A stretch of 51,034 nt of DNA from Collinsella sp. (lineage in GTDB: Bacteria; Actinomycetota; Coriobacteriia; Coriobacteriales; Coriobacteriaceae): the NCBI GenBank assembly GCA_018382125.1, contig JAGZQO010000011.1, forward strand, positions 1 to 51,034, given 5' to 3'. Of this stretch, positions 16,349-23,963 are shown piece by piece; within the stretch, counting starts at the first letter, position 1; the number at the start of each line of letters is the position of its first letter. A program made the position numbers and the translations under genes. The notes under the pieces were generated by a model that made no database searches, had not been told where the DNA came from, and saw only the letters and a program-made list of their open reading frames with translations.

Positions 16349-17275
16349 CTAGTGCTCCTCGCCGGCGCGGGCCAGGTCGTAGGGCGTGGTCTGGTAGACG
16401 TAGTAGTTGAGCCAGTTGGTGTAGAACAGCTGAGCCTGGCTGCGCCAGACGTTGCGCGGCTCGGCGGTGGGGTCGTCGCCCGGGAAGTAATGCGCCGGCA
16501 CCTGAGGGTTGAGGCCGCGCTTCACGTCGCGCTCGTACTCCAGGCGCAACGTGTCGGTATCGTACTCGGGATGGCCAAAGACAAAGAAGCGACGGCTGTC
16601 GGTCGACTTGACGATGTACAGGCCCACCTCGTCGGACACGGCCACGACCTCAAGCTGCGGCTCGGCCTCCACGTCCTCGCGACGCACATCGGTGTTGCGC
16701 GAATGTACGGCATAGAAGCGGTCGTCAAAGCCGCGGACCAGCGGGCTTTGCGGCTTCACCAGATAATGCTCGAACACGCCGCTTGCCTTTGCCGGCAGGT
16801 CATACTTCTGGATACCGTAATGATGGTACAGACCGGCCTGCGCGCCCCAACAAATGTGCAGCGTGGAGTGCACGTGCGTGGTGGACCAATCCATGATCTG
16901 GCAGAGCTCGGGCCAGTAGTCGACCTCCTCGAACGGCATCTGCTCCACCGGCGCGCCCGTGATGATCAGGCCGTCGTAGTGGATGTCGCGGATGTCGTCG
17001 AACGTGCGGTAGAACGTCTCCAGGTGGCCGGCGCTCACGTGCGTGGCCTCGTGCGTCTTGGTGCGCAGCAGGTCCACTTCCACCTGCAGCGGCGTGTTAG
17101 AGAGCTTGCGCATGATCTGCGTCTCGGTGGCGATCTTGGTGGGCATGAGGTTGAGGATGAGCACGCGCAGCGGACGGATGTCCTGGTGCAGCGCGCGGTA
17201 CTCGGTCATGACAAAGATGTTCTCGCTCTCGAGCTGCGCGGCGGCAGGGAGGGCGTCGGGAATGCGAATGGGCAT
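16349..17275 (-). CDS. metA: Homoserine O-acyltransferase MetA, probably acetyl-CoA specific
   Basis: A 308-residue enzyme that activates homoserine for methionine synthesis. The catalytic Cys142 lies in HICWGAQAGLY, and His235 and Glu237 in FGHPEYD complete the site. Residue 111 is Glu (TGAPVEQMPF); in characterised MetA proteins Glu111 selects acetyl-CoA and Gly111 succinyl-CoA, so O-acetylhomoserine is the likely product although the family is usually named a succinyltransferase. The start has AAGGAG upstream. It is divergent from the dehydrogenase gene. I see no SAM riboswitch in the leader. Confidence 0.93.
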   Translation of the reverse strand: MPIRIPDALPAAAQLESENIFVMTEYRALHQDIRPLRVLILNLMPTKIATETQIMRKLSNTPLQVEVDLLRTKTHEATHVSAGHLETFYRTFDDIRDIHYDGLIITGAPVEQMPFEEVDYWPELCQIMDWSTTHVHSTLHICWGAQAGLYHHYGIQKYDLPAKASGVFEHYLVKPQSPLVRGFDDRFYAVHSRNTDVRREDVEAEPQLEVVAVSDEVGLYIVKSTDSRRFFVFGHPEYDTDTLRLEYERDVKRGLNPQVPAHYFPGDDPTAEPRNVWRSQAQLFYTNWLNYYVYQTTPYDLARAGEEH

Positions 17276-17378
17276 GGATGCTCCTTACGAGTCAGTTGCA
17301 GCTATGGTACAACGACCGGCCCCATCCGCGCGAGCGCATCGCCCAGCGATGCCGTCAGCGGCCCAAATCACTCCAAAA

Positions 17379-17409
17379 GTAGAGATTAAGGCATGTCCCA
17401 AAAATCTAC
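17379..17409. repeat. 31-bp palindromic repeat, copy 2
   Basis: An inverted copy of the hairpin at 14693-14723, reading GGCATGTCCCAAAAATCTAC at its right end. The left arm is degenerate (GTAGAGATT). It lies between metA and the dehydrogenase gene, just before the putative promoter. Confidence 0.8.
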
Positions 17410-17421
17410 GGCGCTTTAGCC

Positions 17422-17449
17422 TGGCAAAGTGGCGGCAGGAAGCTACAAT
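17422..17449 (+). promoter_or_regulatory. Putative promoter of the hydroxyacid dehydrogenase gene
   Basis: TGGCAA (17422-17427), a 16-base spacer, then TACAAT (17444-17449), 37 bases before the start codon. Confidence 0.4.
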
Positions 17450-17486
17450 GGTTCGACGCGAAAAACTCGGCCGAAAGGATACATAT

Positions 17487-18464
17487 ATGTACCAGACGCG
17501 TAAGATCGGTGTGGTCGGCCAGGGCCACGTAGGAGCACATGTCGCCAACAGCCTACTTATGCAGGGCATTGCCGATGAGCTGTACCTGTGCGATATCAAC
17601 GAGGCCAAGGTGACGTCAGAGGTCCAGGACCTGCGCGACTCCCTTTCGTTTGTCCCGTACAACACCAAGATCGTCAACTGCTACGACCACTACGAGGAGC
17701 TGGCCTGCTGCGACGTTATCGTCAACGCCGCCGGCAAGGTCGCGCTGGCCGCCGGCAACCGTGACGGCGAGCTGTTCTTTACCACCGATGCCGCCCGCAC
17801 CTTTGCCAAGCGCATCGTCGACGCCGGCTTTGACGGCATCTTCGTGAGCATCTCCAACCCCTGCGACGTCGTGTGCACCGAGTTGTGGCACCTGACCGGC
17901 TACAATCCCAAGAAGATCATCGGCTCGGGCTGCGGCCTGGACTCCGCCCGCCTGCGCACCGAGATCTCCAAGAAGGTCGGCGTGAGCCCCAAGTCCATCG
18001 ACGCCTACATGATCGGCGAGCATGGCTTTAGCCAACTGGCAGCCTTTAAGGCCGCGACCATCGCCGGCAAGAGCCTTAACGAGCTTCAGGCCGAGAACCC
18101 CGACAAGTACGCCTTCGACCACATGGAGGTCGAGGAGCTTGCACGCAAGGGCGGCTATGTGACCTACCAGGGCAAGCAGTGCACCGAGTACGCCGTCGCC
18201 AACTCCGCCGCGCGCGTCTGCGCCGCTGTGCTTCACAACGAGCACGCCGTGCTTTCCGCCTCCACGCTTATGACCGGCCAGTATGGCGAGGAGGGCATCT
18301 TCACCTCCCTGCCGTGCGTGATCGGCGCCGAGGGCGTCGAGGAGGTCTACACGCTGGACCTGTCCGAGTACGAGCTCGAGGGCTTCCACAAGAGCTGCCA
18401 GCACATTCGCGACAACATCGCCCAGCTCGACTGGTGGGACGCCGAGGCCTACGACGCAAAGTAG
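17487..18464 (+). CDS. NAD-dependent L-2-hydroxyacid dehydrogenase (lactate/malate dehydrogenase family)
   Basis: A 325-residue enzyme interconverting a 2-keto acid and an L-2-hydroxy acid with NAD(H). The Rossmann motif is GQGHVGAHVA (11-20); SISNPCDV, Asp152/Arg155 in GCGLDSARLR and the catalytic His179 in MIGEHG follow. The substrate loop (AAGKVALAAGNRDGE) is unlike that of standard lactate dehydrogenase and closer to L-2-hydroxyisocaproate dehydrogenases, so the substrate may be larger than pyruvate. The ATG at 17487 has GAAAGGA upstream; an in-frame extension further upstream overlaps metA and is not credible. A strong terminator follows. Confidence 0.88.
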   Translation: MYQTRKIGVVGQGHVGAHVANSLLMQGIADELYLCDINEAKVTSEVQDLRDSLSFVPYNTKIVNCYDHYEELACCDVIVNAAGKVALAAGNRDGELFFTTDAARTFAKRIVDAGFDGIFVSISNPCDVVCTELWHLTGYNPKKIIGSGCGLDSARLRTEISKKVGVSPKSIDAYMIGEHGFSQLAAFKAATIAGKSLNELQAENPDKYAFDHMEVEELARKGGYVTYQGKQCTEYAVANSAARVCAAVLHNEHAVLSASTLMTGQYGEEGIFTSLPCVIGAEGVEEVYTLDLSEYELEGFHKSCQHIRDNIAQLDWWDAEAYDAK

Positions 18465-18505
18465 GCCGCTGGCTGCCGCAACCTTACGAATCTAAGCGCG
18501 ATACT

Positions 18506-18545
18506 AAGCGGGCTGCGCCGGAAATCCCCGGCGCAGCCCGCTTTT
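18506..18545 (+). terminator. Terminator of the hydroxyacid dehydrogenase gene
   Basis: GCGGGCTGCGCCGG pairs with CCGGCGCAGCCCGC around a short loop and is followed by TTTT. Confidence 0.92.
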
Positions 18546-18578
18546 CGACTCATGCAACACGCTCGCACATTTAGGTCT

Positions 18579-18746
18579 AATACTTTCCCCGAGAAGTGAA
18601 CGAGCAAAATCGAGCCCCCGGAGCATCGACACTTTATGGGAGCCATTTCCTGCAGTTTCATTGAGATTTTCCTGCGGTTTTGGCGCCAAAAAGTGTCGAT
18701 GCTTCGAGGGTCCAAAATAGGTCGTTCACTTCTCGGGAAAAGTATT
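18579..18746. repeat. 168-bp near-palindromic element (MITE-like)
   Basis: The ends AATACTTTCCCCGAGAAGTG (from 18579) and CACTTCTCGGGAAAAGTATT (to 18746) are complementary with one mismatch, continuing into ACGA/TCGT. Inner arms GCATCGACACTTT and AAAGTGTCGATGC also pair, and the centre holds two direct copies of TTTCCTGC-GTTT. I see no open frame. It fills the 393-base gap between the dehydrogenase and SIS2 together with two terminators. No obvious target-site duplication is seen. Confidence 0.85.
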
Positions 18747-18790
18747 TGACTTCGTTTTTCGACAAACAAAACCGGTCATCGCAACGCAAA

Positions 18791-18817
18791 CGGGGCCTGC
18801 GCTTAGCGTAGGCCCCG
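18791..18817 (-). terminator. Terminator of SIS2
   Basis: CGGGGCCTGCGC and GCGTAGGCCCCG form a hairpin with a 3-base loop and one wobble; the minus strand continues TTTGCGTTG, a weak T-run. It lies 41 bases past the SIS2 stop. Confidence 0.7.
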
Positions 18818-18857
18818 ACGTGAGAAGTTGTTATCCCGGTAACTTAATACCGCTCGA

Positions 18858-19826
18858 TTAGTACTGCTCGATACCCATGTAGCGACGAACCTCGGGGCTG
18901 TGGTCGAATACCTTGCCGCGAGCGGCACGCAGCTCGCAGCTCATGTTGTAGAAGAAGATCGGTTCCAGGTACGAACGCACGCTGGCAGGCACGTCGCCCA
19001 CGCCGTACTCGAGCGCGTCGAGCACCATGACCGTATCGGTGTGCGTGTTGAGGAATGCAAGTGCACGTTCCTCCATGGGGCGGCACTCGCCCGATCCGAG
19101 CTGTACAAAGTAGAACACGCCGGGCTCGGTGGCTTCGAACGGGCCGTGGAAGTACTCGCCGGAGTGGATGTAGCAGCAGTGCTGCCACTGCATCTCCATG
19201 AGCGAGCAGATGGCCATAGCGTAGGTCTGGCTAAAGTTGGGGCCGGAACCCAGGATATAGAAGAACTTGTGCTGCTGGCAGAGCTCGGCAAAACGGGCGC
19301 CTAGCTCGGCGTTGACCTTCTCGCGGGCAGCGGGCAGCAGCGCATCCATCTGCTTAAGGCCGGCGTACATGTCGGCAAGCGCCTCGTAACCCTCTTGCTG
19401 GTCGAGCAGCTCGGCAGCCATCAGGGCGCCGATGCCCTGCGGCACCTCGGCCTGCGGCACGCCTTCGCCCCACGGATAGACCCAGGTGGTCCACTTGCCG
19501 TTATCGATCTTGGAGCCCTCGCAGTCGGTGAGGGCGACAACCTCGGCGCCGGCGGCCAGCGCCATCTCGCAGCCGTCGACGACCTCCTGCGTGTTGCCGC
19601 TGTGGCTGCAGGCGATGACGAGTGACTTCTCGCCAAGACTCTTGGGAGTCATCAGGCAAAACTCGCGTGCCGTGTAGACCGTCGAGGTAAACGTGGTGGC
19701 CTCGCGCTTGAGTAGCTCGTTGGCCGGCATCAGGTCGATCATCGAACCGCCGCAGGCGATCCAAAAGACGTTCTCAATCTTGCCCTTGCGCTCGATAATT
19801 TCCTGAACCAGATCATGTGCGTTCAC
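18858..19826 (-). CDS. SIS-domain sugar-amine deglycase, FrlB/GfrF-like (SIS2)
   Basis: A 322-residue, two-SIS-domain protein. It starts at a GTG with AAGGAGG nine bases upstream. The features of phosphorylated-Amadori deglycases are present: WIACGGSM (22-29), SHSGNTQE (74-81), EMQW with Glu211, GEYFHGPF with His227 sixteen residues on, and an RRYMGIEQY tail. The N-terminus is about 20 residues shorter than in SIS1. It has no PTS genes of its own; the adjacent GntR2 on the same strand is its probable regulator. It may depend on a PTS from another locus for its substrate. Confidence 0.86.
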   Translation of the reverse strand: MNAHDLVQEIIERKGKIENVFWIACGGSMIDLMPANELLKREATTFTSTVYTAREFCLMTPKSLGEKSLVIACSHSGNTQEVVDGCEMALAAGAEVVALTDCEGSKIDNGKWTTWVYPWGEGVPQAEVPQGIGALMAAELLDQQEGYEALADMYAGLKQMDALLPAAREKVNAELGARFAELCQQHKFFYILGSGPNFSQTYAMAICSLMEMQWQHCCYIHSGEYFHGPFEATEPGVFYFVQLGSGECRPMEERALAFLNTHTDTVMVLDALEYGVGDVPASVRSYLEPIFFYNMSCELRAARGKVFDHSPEVRRYMGIEQY

Positions 19827-19882
19827 GGTGATGTTCCTCCTTGTGTGGCGGCTTTGAACGACGACGGCTCGTACCTGCGGTC

Positions 19883-19961
19883 GTTCTATGTTGTCCTATT
19901 TATAGCACGCACGACGATGCACGTGAAGTCATTTCACCAAATTTGTTCTATATTGTTCTAT
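19883..19961. promoter_or_regulatory. Two pairs of GTTCTAT repeats phased at 10 bp before SIS2
   Basis: GTTCTAT lies at 19945-19951 and 19955-19961, and GTTCTAT/GTCCTAT at 19883-19889 and 19893-19899. Each pair is exactly 10 bp apart, one helical turn. Between the pairs the minus strand has TATAAAT, a likely -10 box for SIS2. This is a good candidate for the GntR2 operator. Confidence 0.55.
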
Positions 19962-19970
19962 CTATGGACG

Positions 19971-20729
19971 TTAGATGTCGAACACGTAGCGCGAGCCCAC
20001 GATCTTTTGGCGTCCGAGCAGCAGGGGCCGCCCGTCCGCATCGGTAAAGTATGCCTCCATATAGAAGAGCGGCTCGCCGACCGGCACCTCCAGCAGCGGG
20101 GCCGCCTGAGCATCGGCAAGCGCAATCTCCACCGTACAGGGGTCTGACTTGAGCGGCGCACGGCCCGAATGCTCGGCAACGAGCGCAAAGATGGAATTGT
20201 CCGTGAGGTCCTTGTCGGCAAGCGTCTGCAGATAGGGATGGTCGGCCAGCACAAAGGCGTTGTTCTCGAGCATGACGGGCACGCCATCTGCCGTGCGCAC
20301 GCGCTCGACCACGATGAGCTCGCAGCCGGGTTCCACCCCAAAAAACGCCGCGTCCTCGCGCGTCGCCGCAACCACCGTGCGCGACACCAGACGTGCTCCG
20401 GCCACCATGTCGTTGGCGGCGCAACCCTCGGAAAAGCTCTGAACGTCACCCTTCTGGACAATCTTGCGTTTGAGCTTGGGCGCACACACAAACGTGCCCC
20501 TCCCCTGCTGGCGGTTGAGATACCCCGCGCGCGACAGCTCCTCGACGGCGCGGCGCACGGTGATGCGTCCCACGCCGTAGTACTTCGCGAGCTCCATCTC
20601 GGAAGGAATGCGCGAGCCGGATGCGTACACGCCGCGCGCGATCTCGCCCTTTAGGTCGTCCATAACCTGCTGGTACAGCGGCACGGCGGACACCTCAGTG
20701 CGCTCGGTTTTATCGTCGGATGCCATCAT
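19971..20729 (-). CDS. GntR/HutC-family transcriptional regulator with UTRA domain (GntR2)
   Basis: A 252-residue regulator with a GntR winged helix (VPLYQQVMDDLKGEIARGVY, then PSEMELAKYYGVGRITVRRA, QGRGTFV) and a UTRA domain (SFSEG to the C-terminus). Its start codon overlaps the recQ stop by one base (TAATG), so it is read from the recQ message by translational coupling, an odd pairing of a repair helicase and a sugar regulator. It is separated from SIS2 by 144 bases containing phased repeats. It probably represses SIS2 in the absence of a sugar-phosphate ligand. Confidence 0.92.
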   Translation of the reverse strand: MMASDDKTERTEVSAVPLYQQVMDDLKGEIARGVYASGSRIPSEMELAKYYGVGRITVRRAVEELSRAGYLNRQQGRGTFVCAPKLKRKIVQKGDVQSFSEGCAANDMVAGARLVSRTVVAATREDAAFFGVEPGCELIVVERVRTADGVPVMLENNAFVLADHPYLQTLADKDLTDNSIFALVAEHSGRAPLKSDPCTVEIALADAQAAPLLEVPVGEPLFYMEAYFTDADGRPLLLGRQKIVGSRYVFDI

Positions 20730-22711
20730 TACGCTCCATCCCGTGCATGCTCGGACTCAAACTCTTCAATCGCCGCCATAAACTGCTCGCCAAAGGCATC
20801 GGCCTTTTTCTCGCCAATACCGTTGACCTGGATAAGCTCGTCGCGTGTCTGAGGTCGTAGGCGGCACAGGCCGCGCAGGGCCTTGTCAGAGAAGACCATG
20901 TACGGCGCCATCTCCAGCTCGGTCGAAATCTCCTTGCGCAGGGCACGCAGGCGCTCGAACAGCTCGGCATCGTCACCCACGCGCGGGCGCTGATCTAGCT
21001 CGGCCTCCTCACGCAGCAGATCCACCGCGCGGCGGGCACGGGCCGAGGCCTTGCGCTTGGACGCACGACGCTTGACGGTAAAGGCAAACGCCTCATCCTC
21101 GACCTCGGTGGCACGCGGGCCCAGCCCCACGACCGGGTACTGCCCCTGCGAGGTAGCCAGATAACTGCGGCCGCACAGCTGGCCGATGATGTCCTTGATA
21201 CGCCCGACCGATTCGCTCGACAGCTCACCGTAGCCGCGGTCCTCGTCCAGATGCATCTGGCGAATGCGCTCGGTGTTGCCGCCGTGGAGCACGTCGGCGA
21301 TGAGCGACTTGCCAAAGCGCATGGGTCGCGTGGCCACATAGCGCACAGCGGCGCGGGCCATATCGGTGACGTCCTCGACCTCGAACTGCGTGAGGCAGTT
21401 GCTGCAGTTGCCGCAGCCCTCGGCCTCGTCCGTGGCGGTGGCGCCCGCACCAGCCGCGGCAGCATGCTCGGCCGCGGCCTCGTCGCCAAAGTAGCGCAAC
21501 ATATATTCGCGCAGGCAGCCGGTGGTATTGCAATAGCCCTCCATCTGGCTGAGCAGACGATATCGATTCTGGAGCGCCCACGCGCGCTGCTCGTCGTCAA
21601 GCGCCTCATCGGCGGCATCGCCGCGGTCGATTAAAAAGCGGCGCATGCGAAAATCGTTACCGTTCCACAGCAAGTGGCAGCTTGCCGGGTCGCCATCGCG
21701 ACCGGCGCGACCTGCCTCTTGGTAGTAGGCCTCGATGCTCTCGGGCACGTTGTTATGAATCACGTAGCGCACGTTGGGCTTGTCGATACCCATGCCAAAG
21801 GCATTGGTGGCAACCATCACCTGAATATCGTCGTCGATAAAGGCGCGCTGGCTTTGACGACGGGCGTCGTTGCCCATGCCGGCATGGTAGCGGCCAACGC
21901 GAATGCCGCTGGGGCCCAGCGCCCCGGCAAGCTCGCCCGCCAGCGCATCGACCGTCTTGCGGGTCGAGCAATACACGATGCCGCTCTCGCCCGAATGCGC
22001 AATCACATAGTCGCGCACCCAGGCGGTCTTGGCCTTGTCGCCCATCTCCTCGCAACCAAAGTAGAGGTTCTTGCGATCGAAGCCTGTCACCACCGTCGCG
22101 GGGTTTTGCAGGCCGAGCATCTGCTGAATGTCCGCGCGCACACGCTCGGTCGCCGTAGCGGTAAAGGCTGCCACGATAGGGCGCTGCGGCAGGGAATCGA
22201 TGAACTCGCGAATCTGCAGGTAGGCGGGGCGGAAATCCTGGCCCCATTGGCTCACGCAGTGGGCCTCGTCAATGGCCACGAGCGGCACGCCAATGCCGCC
22301 GTCCGCCGCGGCCTCCTGCGCAAAGGCCAAAAAACGCGGCTCGAGCAGGCGCTCGGGCGCCACATACATAAGCTGGTAGCGCCCCTCACGAGCACGCTTG
22401 AGCACGGTGTTTTGCTGGGCCGGGGTAAGGCTAGAGTTGAGATAGCTGGGTCGCGCACCCGCCGCGAGCAACGCACGGGTCTGGTCCTCCATAAGCGACA
22501 GCAGCGGACTCACCACAAAGGTGATGCCGGGCAGCATGAGCGCGGGCACCTGGTAGCAAATGGACTTGCCGGCGCCCGTGGGCATAACACCCAACGCATC
22601 GCGACCGGCAAGGATCGCATCGACCATGCGGTCCTGTCCCGGGCGAAACGAGGTGTAGCCAAAATGGGCGCCGAGCGTGTCGAGCGCCATCTGCTGCATG
22701 CTATCGGTCAT
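20729..22711 (-). CDS. recQ: ATP-dependent DNA helicase RecQ
   Basis: A 660-residue 3'-5' helicase. In order: Q-motif region FGYTSFRPGQ (17-26), Walker A MPTGAGKSICYQ (43-54), DEAH box IDEAHCVSQWGQDFRP, helicase C domain (HAGMGNDARRQSQRAFIDD, then ATNAFGMGIDKPNVRYVIH), zinc-binding Cys cluster ending CGNCSNCL, RQC region, and an HRDC domain (about 585-650, FSDKALRGLCRLRP, then VNGIGEKKADAFGE). It is of normal bacterial length and intact. It acts in recombinational repair and fork restart. The start has TAGGAAA upstream. Confidence 0.96.
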   Translation of the reverse strand: MTDSMQQMALDTLGAHFGYTSFRPGQDRMVDAILAGRDALGVMPTGAGKSICYQVPALMLPGITFVVSPLLSLMEDQTRALLAAGARPSYLNSSLTPAQQNTVLKRAREGRYQLMYVAPERLLEPRFLAFAQEAAADGGIGVPLVAIDEAHCVSQWGQDFRPAYLQIREFIDSLPQRPIVAAFTATATERVRADIQQMLGLQNPATVVTGFDRKNLYFGCEEMGDKAKTAWVRDYVIAHSGESGIVYCSTRKTVDALAGELAGALGPSGIRVGRYHAGMGNDARRQSQRAFIDDDIQVMVATNAFGMGIDKPNVRYVIHNNVPESIEAYYQEAGRAGRDGDPASCHLLWNGNDFRMRRFLIDRGDAADEALDDEQRAWALQNRYRLLSQMEGYCNTTGCLREYMLRYFGDEAAAEHAAAAGAGATATDEAEGCGNCSNCLTQFEVEDVTDMARAAVRYVATRPMRFGKSLIADVLHGGNTERIRQMHLDEDRGYGELSSESVGRIKDIIGQLCGRSYLATSQGQYPVVGLGPRATEVEDEAFAFTVKRRASKRKASARARRAVDLLREEAELDQRPRVGDDAELFERLRALRKEISTELEMAPYMVFSDKALRGLCRLRPQTRDELIQVNGIGEKKADAFGEQFMAAIEEFESEHARDGA

Positions 22712-22838
22712 GGTTTCCTAACGTTCAAGTCATCTGCCGCCGATTATACGCCGCCACGCGGACCGGTGCCGCGCCGCCATCGGCCACGGGCAACGTAATC
22801 CAAGGCGAACGAGCGTGGATTTTTGGACACTTTCCTGA

Positions 22839-22904
22839 TGAGCGTGGATAATCTCCCACTTTGGACCCACCATTGAGCCAAAAACGGGAGATTATCCACG
22901 CTCA
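22839..22904. repeat. Perfect 19-bp inverted repeat upstream of recQ
   Basis: TGAGCGTGGATAATCTCCC (22839-22857) and its exact complement (22886-22904) flank a 28-base loop. A partial extra arm, GAGCGTGGATTTTTGG, begins at 22811. It lies in the 313-base gap between recQ and GntR3. No T-run follows, so it is more like a REP/BIME unit than a terminator. Confidence 0.85.
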
Positions 22905-22928
22905 TTCTGCAGATTGCCGCTTAGAGGC

Positions 22929-23015
22929 GTTTGCAGCGTCGGCCGGTCCGCCGTTCGTTAGAACGGCGGAACCAAAGGCGCAGCGTCGAGCCGTTACGCG
23001 GTTTGGAAAACCGCG
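22929..23015. repeat. Tandem GCAGCGTCG-hairpin modules downstream of GntR3
   Basis: Two units each begin with GCAGCGTCG (22933-22941 and 22980-22988) and continue into a hairpin: TCCGCCGTTC/GAACGGCGGA (22947-22970) and CGCGGTTT/AAACCGCG (22997-23015). A third unit with a different but pairing stem lies at 31372-31411, and the word alone recurs at 35984. The last hairpin is 9 bases past the GntR3 stop codon. Confidence 0.75.
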
Positions 23016-23024
23016 CAACTAGAG

Positions 23025-23744
23025 CTACATAACCATGACGTAGCGGCTACCCACGTAGTACTGCTTACCCATCAGGACCGGCTCGCCATTGGGACCGGTA
23101 AAGCCGGCGCGCAGGTTGAGCAGTGGATCGTGCGGAGCAATGCCCAACTCGGCCGCCTGCTCGGCATTGGCACGAACGGCCTCGACCGTGCGGTAGCCAA
23201 CCGAGACAATCGGCGTTCCGCCAACACGCTCGACCTCGGCAAAAATCGACTTGTCCTCAAGATCGGCCGTCAACAGCTCACGGTAGGCGTCAAACGGCAC
23301 AAAGATGTTCTCCTCAAAGATGGGCTCGCCATCGGCTGTACGCACGCGCTTAATATGCAGCAGCAGCGCGTCCTTCTGCAGGCCAAAGAACTCCATCTCG
23401 TTTTGACGCGCCGGCACAATCTGGCGATCGATCACGTGCGCACCGGCCTTCATGCCATTGCCGGCACACAGCGCGGTAAACGTCTGCAACGTCGAGGCGT
23501 GAAACTGGCGATTGATGTGCGGCGTGGAGACAAAGGTACCACGGCCCTGCTGCTTAACCAGGTAGCCATCGGAGCACAGCTCCTCGACGGCGCGGCGCAC
23601 CGTAATGCGGCTCACGTCGTACTGCTCGGCTAGCTCAAGCTCGGACGGAATACGCTCCTTGGGTGCATAAACACCTTTCTCGATCGCATCCTTGATTTCA
23701 TCGTAAATCTGCTGGTAAAGCGGTGCATTTTTGGGCTCGGGCAT
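23025..23744 (-). CDS. GntR/HutC-family transcriptional regulator with UTRA domain (GntR3)
   Basis: A 239-residue regulator. The N-terminal winged helix (APLYQQIYDEIKDAIEKGVY, then PSELELAEQYDVSRITVRRA, QGRGTFVS) is followed by a UTRA ligand domain. It closely resembles GntR2 in sequence, including the ending GKQYYVGSRYVMVM versus GRQKIVGSRYVFDI, so the two probably arose by duplication and may bind related sugar phosphates. It stands alone with its own promoter region, where TATAACGTCT also occurs; the same ten bases precede the IIAB gene of PTS locus 2, making that operon its likely target. Confidence 0.92.
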   Translation of the reverse strand: MPEPKNAPLYQQIYDEIKDAIEKGVYAPKERIPSELELAEQYDVSRITVRRAVEELCSDGYLVKQQGRGTFVSTPHINRQFHASTLQTFTALCAGNGMKAGAHVIDRQIVPARQNEMEFFGLQKDALLLHIKRVRTADGEPIFEENIFVPFDAYRELLTADLEDKSIFAEVERVGGTPIVSVGYRTVEAVRANAEQAAELGIAPHDPLLNLRAGFTGPNGEPVLMGKQYYVGSRYVMVM

Positions 23745-23786
23745 ATCTGATCACTCTTATCGAAATATCGAAATAACTAATACGTA

Positions 23787-23796
23787 TATAACGTCT
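23787..23796. promoter_or_regulatory. TATAACGTCT site upstream of GntR3
   Basis: TATAACGTCT is preceded by TACGT, giving the partial dyad ACGT-N5-ACGT. Identical ten bases occur at 29778-29787 before the IIAB gene. It is a probable GntR3 operator half-site. Confidence 0.45.
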
Positions 23797-23836
23797 AGTT
23801 TCATGTTACCTCATAATGATAAAACGATACACCCTC

Positions 23837-23880
23837 CCTACCAAAAAGCGACAGCTTCATTTTGGTAGGTTTTATCTGGG
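23837..23880 (-). repeat. Dispersed repeat, copy B
   Basis: An inverted, diverged copy: CTACCAAAAA, a variable centre, TTTTGGTAG, then GTTTTATCTGGG. The pairing of the arms is kept although GGC/GCC in copy A is GGT/ACC here. It lies between GntR3 and the yitT terminator. Confidence 0.8.
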
Positions 23881-23888
23881 AAAACGAA

Positions 23889-23922
23889 AGCCCCTCGAAA
23901 GCAGCGAGGCTTTCGAGGGGCT
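23889..23922 (-). terminator. Terminator of the YitT-family gene
   Basis: AGCCCCTCGAAAGC (23889-23902) pairs with GCTTTCGAGGGGCT (23909-23922); on the minus strand TTTCGTTTTCCC follows. Confidence 0.92.
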
Positions 23923-23963
23923 CATACGGAAGGGTTGCGCCAGGCCGGCAAAATGCCAATACC

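Noticed and set aside
17043..17486. Long upstream extension of the hydroxyacid dehydrogenase frame
   Set aside because: It overlaps metA on the other strand, has no homology, and a good ribosome-binding site precedes the ATG at 17487.
17276..17486. SAM riboswitch upstream of metA
   Set aside because: The leader is short and I could not find the conserved SAM-I core pairing.
22811..23015. CRISPR array between recQ and GntR3
   Set aside because: The repeats are palindromic units of different sequence, not direct repeats with regular spacers, and no cas gene is present.
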